DNA of 64,000 nt from Halomonas stenophila (lineage in GTDB: Bacteria > Pseudomonadota > Gammaproteobacteria > Pseudomonadales > Halomonadaceae). The position numbers were made by a program, and so were the translations under genes. The DNA lies in contig NZ_JACHXR010000014.1 in assembly GCF_014192275.1 (NCBI RefSeq), positions 1-64,000 on the forward strand, in the 5' to 3' direction. How positions within the stretch are numbered: the first letter of the stretch is position 1; every line of letters begins with the position of its first letter. Positions 40,036 to 49,111 of the stretch are shown here, one piece after another. Under the pieces are notes generated by a model. That model was not told where the DNA came from and did no database searches. It worked only from the letters and a program-made list of their open reading frames with translations.

Positions 40036-41795
40036 GGTGCCTCCAGGCCGGCCAGCGGCCGGTAGGCCGCGCCCAGCTGGCGGGCGAGGTCGCGGCCCCG
40101 CCCCCGCTTCACGGCGGCGGTCTCGGTGTCCACCACCACGCAGTCGCCGAGCGAGGGCAGGCCGCTCAGCGGCTGCCGGGTGCGGCCGTCGGTGATCAGG
40201 TAGGTGCGCACCTGCAGGCCGGCGTCCTGGCGCCGCCACTGGCGGATCAGGCGTGCCGCCCGCTGAACGGCCTCGCGAATCGGCGTGCCGCCGCCGCCGG
40301 GCGCGGCGTCGAGCCGCTCGAGCAGGTCCCTGGGCGCGCGGCGTCGCGGCTGGATGGTGGCGATGCCGTCGTTGCCGAAGCCCAGCACCGCGATCTGCTC
40401 CCGGGCGGCATAGGCCCGGCGCGCCAGGCGGTCGACCAGCCCCTTGGCCCGGCCCAGCAGGCGCCGGCCGAGGGTGGAGGCGGAGGTATCCAGCAGGATG
40501 AGGTGCAGCATCGGCTGCCCGGTGCGGGCCCGGCGATAGCGCAGGCGTCGCCAGGGCCACTGCCCGCGGTTCTCGACCAGGGTGGCGAACCAGTCCGGGC
40601 GCGCCTCGTCGCGGGCGTCGCGGCGGTCGTGGCGAGTGCGGCGCCGACCCGGCTGGTGACCGGGGCGGCGGCGTGAAGCGGCCGTCGAGGAGGAACCGGC
40701 CGCGGGGGGCCTGGCGGCGACCTCCGGCAGTGCCGGCATCGAGGCGCCGACGCTCGGCTGCGCCACCGGCGGCATGGCGCCCCACTGCCCCTGGGGCGCC
40801 GGGCCGGTCTCCTGGCCACGGGAGGCGGAACCGGCGTCCGCTCCGCGGGTCCCGTCACCGCCCGGCGCGTTTCCACTCGGTCCATTGCCGGGCGGCGGGT
40901 CGCCCCGCTCGGGCGGCGTCTCGGGCTCGGCGGTGCGGCGGTGGGCCAGCACCCAGGGCTCGACGGCGTCCAGATCCGCCCGGCTGACCGTCGGCACGCC
41001 CCGCCAGGCGGCGTGGGCCCGGGCGGCGCGGTGCCAGGTGACGTCGGCGCGCAGCCCCTCGGCGCCGGCGGCCTGGCTGCGAATGGCGATGTGCTCGTAG
41101 ACCCAGGGCTCGGCCGTGATCCCGCCCAGCCGCTCGCGGGCCTCGGCCAGGCGCCGGGTCAGCTCGGCCTGCTCGGCGGCGTGGTGGTCGAGGAACGCCT
41201 GGGGATCGCGATCGAAGGCCTCGCGCTGGCGCATGATGGCCACCCGCTCGGCCACGCCGGGCGTGGCCGCCTGCTCGACGCACAGGCCGAAGCGGTCGAG
41301 CAGTTGGGGGCGCAACTCGCCCTCGTCGGGGTTCATGGTGCCGATCAGGCCGAAGCGCGCGGGGTGGGAGTGGCTGATGCCGTCGCGCTCGACGATGTTG
41401 ACGCCGCTGGCCGCCACGTCGAGCAGCAGGTCGACCAGGGAGTCCGGCAGCAGGTTGACCTCGTCGACGTAGAGCACGCCGCCGTGGGCCCTGGCCAGCA
41501 GGCCCTCCTGGAAGCTCGCCTCGCGCTCGGCCAGCACCCGCTGCAGGTCCAGGCTGCCGGTCAGCCGCTCCTCGCTGGCGCCCAGCGGCAGGGTGACCAG
41601 CGGCGGCCGCCGGCCCTCGGCGTCGTCCGGCAGGATCGCCGCCAGCGCCCGGGCCAGGGTCGACTTGGCACTGCCCTTGGGGCCGCTGATCAGCACGCCG
41701 CCGATGCGAGGCTCGATGACGTTGAGCAGCAGCGCGGTCTTCAGCGCCGGCTGGCCGACGACGGCGACGAAGGGAAACGCGGGGACGACGCTCAT
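40032..41795 (-). CDS. ChlI/ChlD-type AAA+ and VWA subunit of the cobaltochelatase
   Basis: A 587-residue fusion of an AAA+ ATPase (Walker A GVLISGPKGSAKSTLA at about 34-48; Walker B VLYVDEVNLL at 107-116; sensor GTMNPDEGELRPQLLDRFGL), a Pro/Gly/charged linker (about 290-400) and a von Willebrand A domain with MIDAS motif LLDTSASTLG (about 435-443). In Mg-chelatases these are ChlI and ChlD; here one chain probably serves as the motor partner of CobN in place of CobS and CobT, as in pseudomonads. First gene of the operon, 135 bp downstream of the riboswitch. Start ATG 41795. Confidence 0.9.
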   Translation of the reverse strand: MSVVPAFPFVAVVGQPALKTALLLNVIEPRIGGVLISGPKGSAKSTLARALAAILPDDAEGRRPPLVTLPLGASEERLTGSLDLQRVLAEREASFQEGLLARAHGGVLYVDEVNLLPDSLVDLLLDVAASGVNIVERDGISHSHPARFGLIGTMNPDEGELRPQLLDRFGLCVEQAATPGVAERVAIMRQREAFDRDPQAFLDHHAAEQAELTRRLAEARERLGGITAEPWVYEHIAIRSQAAGAEGLRADVTWHRAARAHAAWRGVPTVSRADLDAVEPWVLAHRRTAEPETPPERGDPPPGNGPSGNAPGGDGTRGADAGSASRGQETGPAPQGQWGAMPPVAQPSVGASMPALPEVAARPPAAGSSSTAASRRRPGHQPGRRRTRHDRRDARDEARPDWFATLVENRGQWPWRRLRYRRARTGQPMLHLILLDTSASTLGRRLLGRAKGLVDRLARRAYAAREQIAVLGFGNDGIATIQPRRRAPRDLLERLDAAPGGGGTPIREAVQRAARLIRQWRRQDAGLQVRTYLITDGRTRQPLSGLPSLGDCVVVDTETAAVKRGRGRDLARQLGAAYRPLAGLEAP

Positions 41796-41930
41796 GGTGC
41801 TGCGGCCGGCCGGCAAGGGGCGGACACGATACAGGCATCACGGCGGACATTCCGACGGGAGGGAGAGTCGGCAATCACAGGCATGTTGATCCTCTCGGCG
41901 CCCACCGCACCGCTCTGGGATGACACGAAA

Positions 41931-42120
41931 CGACAGGCCGGTCTCCGGGCTCGAAGGGGACGCACGCCGGGGCGTCGCGTCTTGGCCTGCACCTTCCCGG
42001 CGGATGCCAGTGGCGCTTGCAGGCCGCGCCTTCTTTACCGTTGCGGGGGCAGCGATGGAATCGGCCGAGGGCCCTACCATACTTCCCGATTATCCCCTGA
42101 CCATCAGGGGCACCTGTCTC
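41931..42120 (-). promoter_or_regulatory. Cobalamin riboswitch of the main cob operon
   Basis: On the minus strand the conserved blocks of the adenosylcobalamin riboswitch are present in order: AGGTGCC near the 5' end, ATAATCGGGAAG, GCTGCCCCCGCAACGG, GCGCCACTGGCATC with CCGGGAAGG, and AGCCCGGAGACCGGCCTG at the 3' end. It leads the operon chelatase subunit, cobB, cobW, cobN, cobG, cobH, cobI, cobJ and should turn it off when cobalamin is plentiful. Confidence 0.93.
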
Positions 42121-42200
42121 CGAGCGAGTATCGTAAAGTACCGGCCGTGCCCCGCGCAATCGGCAGCGCAAGCGCCTCGATGGCCTTGTCGGCCCAAATT

Positions 42201-42222
42201 GATACGTTATAACATAACTAAC
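42201..42222 (+). promoter_or_regulatory. Zur-like box upstream of the ABC importer
   Basis: GTTATAACATAAC (42206-42218) has the GTTAT-N3-ATAAC dyad of gammaproteobacterial Zur boxes, in a short AT-rich island inside GC-rich DNA. It lies 60 bp before the leader ORF of the importer and on the other side of the riboswitch promoter. Zur would repress the importer when zinc is sufficient. Confidence 0.65.
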
Positions 42223-42281
42223 AATATTGCATCGAAAGCCTCGCGTGCATGCCGCAGACATCGAGTCGCAGGGAGTGGAAA

Positions 42282-42356
42282 ATGCATCGAAACTCGTGGC
42301 ACTCTCCAGGCGCCGGTCGGCCACCTCACCTCCCCCACCTGGACACATCCACATGA
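42282..42356 (+). CDS. 24-residue leader peptide coupled to the importer
   Basis: ATG at 42282 preceded by CAGGGAGTGGAA, a good ribosome site. The peptide begins MHRNSWHSPGAG, continues with RPPHLPHLDTST, and has four His residues. Its TGA overlaps the ATG of the binding-protein gene (ATGA at 42353), and the latter has no ribosome site of its own, so translation of the importer probably depends on this leader. Not known from any family I recognise. Confidence 0.55.
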   Translation: MHRNSWHSPGAGRPPHLPHLDTST

Positions 42357-43369
42357 ATCTCGCTCGCAAGGTACTGGCAATGCTCTCGCTCATCCCGGCC
42401 TCATCTGCCGTGGCCGATGCGACCCATTATCCGCTGACGGTGATGAATTGCGGCCAGGAAATTCACGTCTCTTCCGCACCGGATCGCACTGTCACCGTCG
42501 GCCAGTCCGCCACCGAAATCCTCTATGCTCTCGGACTGGAAGATCGAGTCGTGGGTACCTCGGTCTGGTTCAATCCGGTGCTGCCGCAGTTCCGCGAACT
42601 CGATGCCGATATCGAGCGCATCGCCGACAATGATCCGAGCTTCGAGGGCGTGGTGAACCGCAAGCCGGGGCTGGTCGCCGCCCAGTACGAGTGGCATGTC
42701 GGCCCCACCGGCAGCGTGGCGACCCGCGACCAGTTCCATGAACTGGGCATCGCCACCTACATCATGCCCGCCGACTGCGATACCAAGGACAATGCCACCG
42801 GCGGCGACGGCACCCGCACCGCCGCCTTCTCCACCGATTCGATCTACAAGGGCATCCACGAACTGGCCACCATCTTCGACGTTCAGCAGGCCGGCGACAC
42901 CCTGGTAGATGACCTGGAAGCTCGGGAGGAAGAGGCCATTTCCAGGGCCAGAGACCTGGACCTTCCGGACGACCTGTCGGCGGTCTTCTGGTTCTCTTCT
43001 CCCGACGGGTCGGCGGCCCCCTATGTCGCCGGAAGGCTCGGCGCCCCGGGTTACCTGATGGACAAGCTCGGCATCCGCAACGTCATCCAGTCCGACGAGG
43101 AATGGCCGACCGTCGGCTGGGAATCGATCGCCCGGACCGACCCGGACATCATCGTGATCGCCCGCATGGATCGCCGCCGCTATGCGGCGGACAGCGTCGA
43201 GGCCAAGCTCGAGTTTCTGCAACATGATCCCGTGGCGCGCGAGATGTCGGCGGTGAAGAACGGCCACATCATCGAGATGGATGCCCATGCGATGAGCGCC
43301 ACGATGCGCACGATATTCGGCCTCGAGACGCTGGTCGATGCCCTGTCGACCCTGTCCTTCGATCGATGA
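42353..43369 (+). CDS. ABC transporter periplasmic substrate-binding protein (FecB/BtuF type)
   Basis: A 338-residue class III binding protein. It has a signal peptide (about 1-22, ending SSAVADA), then TVTVGQSATEILYALGLEDR, VVGTSVWFNPV, KPGLVAAQYEWHV, GWESIARTDPDIIVIARMDR and a C-terminal domain. The family binds iron-siderophores, haem, cobalamin or metal chelates. The Zur-like box suggests a zinc-linked ligand, as for the FecCD-type importer in the Pseudomonas Zur regulon; the ligand is not proven. Followed by the permease with an ATGA overlap. Confidence 0.8.
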   Translation: MNLARKVLAMLSLIPASSAVADATHYPLTVMNCGQEIHVSSAPDRTVTVGQSATEILYALGLEDRVVGTSVWFNPVLPQFRELDADIERIADNDPSFEGVVNRKPGLVAAQYEWHVGPTGSVATRDQFHELGIATYIMPADCDTKDNATGGDGTRTAAFSTDSIYKGIHELATIFDVQQAGDTLVDDLEAREEEAISRARDLDLPDDLSAVFWFSSPDGSAAPYVAGRLGAPGYLMDKLGIRNVIQSDEEWPTVGWESIARTDPDIIVIARMDRRRYAADSVEAKLEFLQHDPVAREMSAVKNGHIIEMDAHAMSATMRTIFGLETLVDALSTLSFDR

Positions 43370-44472
43370 CGAGAGCCCTTCGCTCCATGATGCTGGCCGT
43401 GGCCGCCGCTGCCCCGACGCGTTCGGCTCGCTCGGCTCGTTCTGCCTGGCACTGGTGTTGGCTGACGCCGCTGCTGCTGTTCCTCGCGGTGATGGCGGGC
43501 ACCGCGATCGGCGAGACCTCGATCCCGCTGGACACCATCCTCGAGGTGCTGGCCAACCGGCTGTGGGGGGCGGAGTTCCCGGTGGACCGGATCGATGCCG
43601 GCATCATCTGGAGCTACCGGCTCAGCCGGGCCATCCTGGCGGCCTGCTGCGGCGCCGGCCTGGCCCTGGCCGGGGTCGTGCTCCAGGCGCTGTTGCGCAA
43701 CCCCCTGGCCGACCCCTTCCTGATGGGCATCTCCGCCGGCGCCTCGACCGGTGCCGTGTCGGTCGCCATCCTCGGGCTCGGCGCCGGCAGCCTGACGCTG
43801 TCCCTCGGCGCCTTCGCCGGAGCCTGCCTGGCCTTCGGCCTGGTCGTGGTGCTCGCCCACGCCGCCGGCAGCGGCACCGGAGGCGGACGCGCGACCCAGG
43901 CCGCGGGGGCCATCATCCTCGCCGGCATCGCCGGCTCGCAGCTGTTCAACGCCCTCACCGCGCTCATCATCGCCAAGTCGGCGAGCGCCGAGCAGGCCCG
44001 CGGCATCATGTTCTGGCTGATGGGCAACCTTTCCGGGGTGCGCTGGGACGACGTCGCCCTGGGACTGCCCGCCGCCCTGGCCGGCCTGGCGATCTGCCTG
44101 TGGTATCGGCGCGCCCTGGATGCCTTCACCTTCGGCGCCGACAGCGCCGCCTCGCTGGGCGTTCCGGTGCGTCGCGTGCGGGGCCTGTTGATCGCCGCCA
44201 TGGCGCTGGTCACCGCCGTGATGGTCTCCATGGTCGGGGCCATCGGTTTCGTGGGCCTGGTGATCCCCCATGCCATGCGCTTTCTCGTCGGCAGCCGCCA
44301 CACCCGCCTGGTGCCGGCCTCGGCGCTGGCCGGCGCCGTCTTCCTGATCGGCTCGGACATCCTGTCGCGCATCCTGGTGCCGGGCCAGGTGCTGCCGATC
44401 GGGGTGGTCACGGCGCTGATCGGCGCGCCGGCCTTCGCCCTGATCCTGATCCGCGGCGCGAGGACACGATGA
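43366..44472 (+). CDS. FecCD-family ABC transporter permease
   Basis: A 368-residue inner-membrane permease with about ten membrane segments. Family motifs: [40 protein letters not shown], the coupling loop [19 protein letters not shown], and [20 protein letters not shown]. It works as a homodimer with the ATPase encoded next. Overlaps at both ends are ATGA. The N-terminal 30 residues are Arg/Ser-rich and cytosolic. Confidence 0.9.
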   Translation: MTRALRSMMLAVAAAAPTRSARSARSAWHWCWLTPLLLFLAVMAGTAIGETSIPLDTILEVLANRLWGAEFPVDRIDAGIIWSYRLSRAILAACCGAGLALAGVVLQALLRNPLADPFLMGISAGASTGAVSVAILGLGAGSLTLSLGAFAGACLAFGLVVVLAHAAGSGTGGGRATQAAGAIILAGIAGSQLFNALTALIIAKSASAEQARGIMFWLMGNLSGVRWDDVALGLPAALAGLAICLWYRRALDAFTFGADSAASLGVPVRRVRGLLIAAMALVTAVMVSMVGAIGFVGLVIPHAMRFLVGSRHTRLVPASALAGAVFLIGSDILSRILVPGQVLPIGVVTALIGAPAFALILIRGARTR

Positions 44473-45233
44473 GACTGGCCGCCGAACACGTCGAGTGGCG
44501 GGTCCACGGACACCGGCTGCTGGACGACGTCAGTCTGACGGTGGCGTCCGGCGAGACCTTCGGCCTGGTCGGCCCCAACGGCTCGGGCAAGACCACCCTG
44601 CTGCGCGTGCTGGCCGGACTGCGCCGGCCGAAGGTCGGGCGCGTGCTGGCGGCCGGCCGGCCGATGCGCGCCATGAAACCCCACGAGATCGCCCGTGCCA
44701 TCGCCTTCGTCGAACAGCAGGCGGACACCCTGGACCGCCTCGAGGTGCGCCAGGCGGTGGCGCTGGGGCGAACGCCCTTCCTGTCACCGCTGCGCCCCTG
44801 GTCCGCGCGCGACGATGCCATCGTCACCCAGGCACTGACCGACGTCGACATGCTGCCGCTGGCCGACCGCCTCTGGCACACGCTCTCCGGCGGCGAGCGC
44901 CAGCGTGTGCATATCGCCCGCGCCCTGGCCCAGCAGCCGAGCGCCCTGCTGCTCGACGAGCCCACCAATCACCTGGACATTCGCCACCAGCTGTCGATCC
45001 TGCGGCTGGTCAGGCAGCTGCCGGTGACGGTGGTCATCGCCCTGCACGACCTCGACCAGGCCATGGACTGCGACCGCATCGGGATCATGGACGGCGGGCG
45101 CCTGGTCGCCATCGGCCCGCCCCGGGAAGTGCTGACCCTCGACCGGCTGCGGCGCACCTTCGGCGTGCACGCCGATTTCCTCGACGACGCCGTGGAAGGC
45201 CGCCAGGTCCTGCGCTTCCGACACGCCCTGTAA
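44469..45233 (+). CDS. ABC transporter ATPase (FecE/BtuD type)
   Basis: The 254-residue ATPase of the importer. Walker [18 protein letters not shown], signature [15 protein letters not shown], Walker [13 protein letters not shown], and H-loop [12 protein letters not shown]. Ends the three-gene operon that begins at the Zur-like box. The next gene (PTS) is convergent, 27 bp away. Confidence 0.92.
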   Translation: MRLAAEHVEWRVHGHRLLDDVSLTVASGETFGLVGPNGSGKTTLLRVLAGLRRPKVGRVLAAGRPMRAMKPHEIARAIAFVEQQADTLDRLEVRQAVALGRTPFLSPLRPWSARDDAIVTQALTDVDMLPLADRLWHTLSGGERQRVHIARALAQQPSALLLDEPTNHLDIRHQLSILRLVRQLPVTVVIALHDLDQAMDCDRIGIMDGGRLVAIGPPREVLTLDRLRRTFGVHADFLDDAVEGRQVLRFRHAL

Positions 45234-45260
45234 GCATTCCCATGCTACGGACGAGCCCTC

Positions 45261-47165
45261 TCACGGCCCTGATGAACAAGGCGGGTCCAGGCGGGCTTCG
45301 ACGGCGAGGGCCGGTTTCAGACTGCCGACCAGCAGGGCGCTCGCCAGCGAACCGAGGGCGATCGCCAGCAGGTAGTGAAAAGGGTGCTCGACCAGCGGGA
45401 TGACGAAGACCCCGCCATGGGGGGCCGGCAGCTGGCAGCCGAAATACATCGACAGACCGCCCGCCAGCGCCGAGCCGACGATGCAGGCAGGCAGCACCCG
45501 GAACGGGTCGGCGGCGGCAAACGGGATGGCGCCCTCGGTGATGAACGAGGCACCGAGCACGAAGCAGCTCTTGCCGGCGCGCCGCTCGTTGGCGCCGAAG
45601 CGGCTGCGAAACAGCAGCGTCGCCAGCCCCATCGCCAGCGGGGGCACCATACCGCCGGCCATGACCGCGGCCTGGGGCAGGTGGTTGTCTGCCGCGATGG
45701 CGGCAATGCCGAAGGTGTAGGCCGCCTTGTTGACCGGCCCGCCCAGGTCCACCGCCATCAGCCCGCCCAGCAAGGTGCCCAGCAGGATCAGGTTGCCGAT
45801 GCCGAGCGCACCCAGCCAATCCACCAGCGCGCTATTGATATCGGCCAGTGGCATCAGCAGCAGATACATGATGCCACCGGTCAGCAGCAAGCCGATCACC
45901 GGGTAGATCAGCACCGTCTCCACCCCCTGCAGGCTGCGTGGCAGATGGCGGCAGAAATGGCTGACGGCCAGCATCAGATAGCCGCCCAGCAGGCCGGCGA
46001 TCATGCCGCCGAGAAAGCCGCCGCCGGATTGCACCGCCATGAAGCCGCCGACCATCGCCGGCATGAAGCCGGGCCGGTCGGCGATGCTCATGCCGATAAA
46101 GGCGGCCAGCACGGGTATCATCAGGCCGAAGGCGCCTTCGCTGCCCCCCAGGGTCATCAGCGCGGTCGCCAGCGGATGGTGGTTCGGGCTGTCCGGGTCG
46201 AATGCATCGACGCCGAACATGAAGGAGAGCGCGATCAGGATGCCGCCGCCGACGACGAACGGCAGCATGTTCGAGACGCCGTTCATCAGGTGCTGGTAGA
46301 TGCCGGGCCGGGTCGCGACCGGCCGAGGCTCGGCGTCGTCCCCTGCGCCGGCGTAGACGGTCGCCTCACCGCTCAGGGCCCGTTCCAGCAGCCCCTTCGG
46401 GTCGCGGATCGCGTCCCGTACCGGCACTCTGATCAGCTTCTTGCCGGCGAAGCGATCCATGTCGACCCGGGTATCGGAGGCGATGACGATCGCTTCGGCG
46501 GCGGCGATCTCCTGCTCGGTCAACCTGTCCCGCTCGCCGATGGCGCCGCGGGTCTCGACCCGGATCGGCAGCTCCATCCCTTCGGCGCAGACTTTCAGCG
46601 CATCGGCTGCCATATAGGTGTGCGCGATGCCGGTCGGGCAGCCGGTCACCGCCGCCACCCGCGGCATCGTCGCGCCGGCGGCATCGGCGGTTGCCTCGAC
46701 GGCGTTGGCATCCTGCGCATCGCCGGCCAGCAGTCCGAGCACCTCGTTCGCGCTGCCCGCCTGCAGCAGGCCCTGAATGAAGTGCGAATCCTGCATATGC
46801 CGAGTCAGCATGGCGAGGATATCGAGATGCTCCTCGGCCACCGCGTCGGTTTCGGCAATCAGAAAGAAGATCCGGCTGGGCTGATTGTCGAGCGAACCGA
46901 ACTCGATTCCGTCCGGCGCGATGCCCACTGCGATCGCCGGCGATCGGACCGCGTCGGTGCTTGCATGGGGAATGGCGACACCGTTCTCGAGTCCGGTCGG
47001 AAACTGATCCTCACGCGCGAGAATCGCCTCCCGGAACGCTTTCGGATCGATCAGCTTGCCCGCCTTGTCCAGCACCTCGATCAGCTCGTCGAGAATCGCG
47101 GATTTGGTGTGTCCCTGCAGGCGCAGGCAGATCGTATCGGTACTGATCAGGCTGGTAACCTCCAT
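45261..47165 (-). CDS. Fructose-type PTS enzyme EIIABC
   Basis: A 634-residue sugar-transporting phosphotransferase enzyme with domains in A-B-C order, as in MngA. EIIA phosphorylation His67 is in NGVAIPHAST, EIIB Cys176 in AAVTGCPTGIAHTYMAADAL, and the EIIC membrane domain spans about 290-620 (GVSNMLPFVVGGGILIALSF, LGGPVNKAAYTFGIAAI, ITEGAIPFAAADP). The sugar is not determinable; fructose or mannosylglycerate-like substrates are possible. No HPr, EI, kinase, hydrolase or regulator gene is next to it, and it sits between two metal/vitamin importers. Confidence 0.88.
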   Translation of the reverse strand: MEVTSLISTDTICLRLQGHTKSAILDELIEVLDKAGKLIDPKAFREAILAREDQFPTGLENGVAIPHASTDAVRSPAIAVGIAPDGIEFGSLDNQPSRIFFLIAETDAVAEEHLDILAMLTRHMQDSHFIQGLLQAGSANEVLGLLAGDAQDANAVEATADAAGATMPRVAAVTGCPTGIAHTYMAADALKVCAEGMELPIRVETRGAIGERDRLTEQEIAAAEAIVIASDTRVDMDRFAGKKLIRVPVRDAIRDPKGLLERALSGEATVYAGAGDDAEPRPVATRPGIYQHLMNGVSNMLPFVVGGGILIALSFMFGVDAFDPDSPNHHPLATALMTLGGSEGAFGLMIPVLAAFIGMSIADRPGFMPAMVGGFMAVQSGGGFLGGMIAGLLGGYLMLAVSHFCRHLPRSLQGVETVLIYPVIGLLLTGGIMYLLLMPLADINSALVDWLGALGIGNLILLGTLLGGLMAVDLGGPVNKAAYTFGIAAIAADNHLPQAAVMAGGMVPPLAMGLATLLFRSRFGANERRAGKSCFVLGASFITEGAIPFAAADPFRVLPACIVGSALAGGLSMYFGCQLPAPHGGVFVIPLVEHPFHYLLAIALGSLASALLVGSLKPALAVEARLDPPCSSGP

Positions 47166-47330
47166 CGCGTTCCCCGTCGCCGGTTTGTGTCTGGAGCTTA
47201 GCCGGTTTCTCGACGGCTACCGGTGCCATGGCAGTCACACATCAGGGACCCCGACAACCGGGTCCTGTTAGCCGGCCTCGGTGTCCTCTCCCATGGGACC
47301 CGTCCACGGACCGTGGGTGCCTCTTGCCCG

Positions 47331-48113
47331 TCACCTCACCGGCACGAAGACCGGCGCGCCGTCCACCTCGACGCGGGTCAGCGGCTGGTCGTAGAGGCGC
47401 TCCAGGGCGGCGAGGGTCAGCATGGCCTCGGCCGGCCCCCAGCAGGCCTGGCCGTCGGGATAGAGCAGCAGCAGGTGGCTGCACCAGCGGGCCGCCAGGT
47501 TGAGGTCATGCAGGCACATGATCACGCCCCGGCTCTGGTCGGCCTGCTCGGCGAGCAGGGCCATGGCCGCCACCTGATGGTGGAGGTCGAGGTGGTTGGT
47601 GGGCTCATCGGCGAGCCAGATATCCGGCGCCTGGGTCAGCACCGTGGCCAGGCTGACCCGCTGGCGCTCGCCGCCGGAGAGGGTCGAGAGCTCCCGCTCG
47701 GCGAGATGCCCCAGATCGAGCCGGGCCAGGGCCGCGTCCGCGCGGGCGAGATCCTCGGGCCCCTCCTGCCGCCAGGGCGAGAGGAAGGGATGACGGCCGA
47801 TCAACGCGGTCTCGCGCACCGTGGCCGGGAAGTCGTCGTGACGCTCCTGGAACACCACCCCCAGCCGCCGGGCCAGCGCGCGTCGTCGCCAGCGCGCCAG
47901 CGCTCGCCCGTCGAGGCGAACCTCCCCCACCCGCGGCGGCCGTAACCCGGCCAGGGTATGCAGCAGGGTGGTCTTGCCCGCGCCGTTGGGGCCCAACACG
48001 CCCCAGCGCTGACCGGGCGCGATGGCGAGATCGATCGCTCGCCCGTCCGGGCGTCCCGGCACGTCGATGACCAGCCCCTTTGCCTCCAGCCCCGGCGCCG
48101 CCAGGCCACTCAT
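47331..48113 (-). CDS. btuD: Vitamin B12 ABC transporter ATPase BtuD
   Basis: The 260-residue ATPase for cobalamin import. Walker A GVLGPNGAGKTTLLHTL, signature [15 protein letters not shown], Walker [14 protein letters not shown]-loop IMCLHDLNLAARW. It is last in btuB-btuF-btuC-btuD, so the ligand follows from the operon and its riboswitch. ATG at 48113 overlaps the btuC stop (ATGA). Confidence 0.92.
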   Translation of the reverse strand: MSGLAAPGLEAKGLVIDVPGRPDGRAIDLAIAPGQRWGVLGPNGAGKTTLLHTLAGLRPPRVGEVRLDGRALARWRRRALARRLGVVFQERHDDFPATVRETALIGRHPFLSPWRQEGPEDLARADAALARLDLGHLAERELSTLSGGERQRVSLATVLTQAPDIWLADEPTNHLDLHHQVAAMALLAEQADQSRGVIMCLHDLNLAARWCSHLLLLYPDGQACWGPAEAMLTLAALERLYDQPLTRVEVDGAPVFVPVR

Positions 48114-49111
48114 CGCTGACTCCGCTGCAGCAGATAGAGGAAGGTCGGCACCCCGAGCAGCGCGGTGATCACCCCCACCGGCAGCTGCTGGGGGGCGATC
48201 AGGGTACGCGCCAGGGTATCGGCCAGGGTCAGCAGGGTGCCACCGGCCAGCAGGCTCGCCGGCAGGATCCGCCGCTGGTCGTTGCCCAGCCGCAGACGCA
48301 GCATGTGGGGCACCATCAGGCCGACGAAGCCGACGCTGCCGGCGGTGGTCACCGCCACCGCGGTGACCAGGCTGGCCAGCAGGTAGAGAGTCCATTCCAG
48401 CGGCCGGACCGCCACGCCCAGGGCGGCGGCCTGCAGCCCGCCCCGAGCCAGCACGTTGAGCGTGCGCCCCAGCGGCAGCACGACGGCCAGGGCGAGCGCG
48501 GCCACCGTCAGCACCGGCCAGGGGCTGCCCGCGTAGGCCAGATCGCCCATCAGCCAGTAGAGCATGCCGGGCAGCCGTTCCACCGGGCTCACCGCCAGCA
48601 GGAAGGTGATCAGCGCGCCCCACCCCGCCGCCATCACCACCCCGGTGAGCAGTAGCCGGGTCGGCGTCCAGCTGCCGCCGCCATGGGCCAGGCCGAAGAC
48701 GATCAGCGTCGAGGCCAGCGCCCCGGCGAAGGCCGCCCCGGAGACCAGCGCCATCCCCCAGCCGGCGAGCATGGCGGCCAGCGCCGCCACCGAGGCGCCG
48801 CCGGAAAGCCCCAGCACATAGGGGTCGGCCAGGGGATTCCTGAGCAACACCTGCATCAGCGCGCCCGCCAGGGCCAGCAGGGCGCCGGTGCCGAAGGCCG
48901 CGAGCGCCCGGGGCAGGCGCAGTTCCAGCAGCAGGGTGCGGTGCAGGGCCTCGCCGTCGCCGGCCAGCACCGCGGCCAGCTCGCCGGGGCTCAGGGAGAC
49001 GCTGCCGAGCGCCAGGGCGAGCAGCTGCGACAGCAGCGCCGCCAGCGCCAGCCAGGCCAGCGGTCCCGGGCGCAGCCCCCGGAGGCAACGAGACGCCCTA
49101 GCGCCGTTCAC
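48110..49111 (-). CDS. btuC: Vitamin B12 ABC transporter permease BtuC
   Basis: A 333-residue FecCD-family permease with about ten membrane segments: [78 protein letters not shown]. Overlaps btuF by 14 bp. Partner of BtuD and BtuF in cobalamin import across the inner membrane. Confidence 0.92.
   Translation of the reverse strand: MNGARASRCLRGLRPGPLAWLALAALLSQLLALALGSVSLSPGELAAVLAGDGEALHRTLLLELRLPRALAAFGTGALLALAGALMQVLLRNPLADPYVLGLSGGASVAALAAMLAGWGMALVSGAAFAGALASTLIVFGLAHGGGSWTPTRLLLTGVVMAAGWGALITFLLAVSPVERLPGMLYWLMGDLAYAGSPWPVLTVAALALAVVLPLGRTLNVLARGGLQAAALGVAVRPLEWTLYLLASLVTAVAVTTAGSVGFVGLMVPHMLRLRLGNDQRRILPASLLAGGTLLTLADTLARTLIAPQQLPVGVITALLGVPTFLYLLQRSQR

Noticed and set aside
47300-47325. 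Small palindrome CCACGGACCGTGG after btuD as a terminator
   Set aside because: Stem is only six pairs with almost no loop and there is no T-tract.
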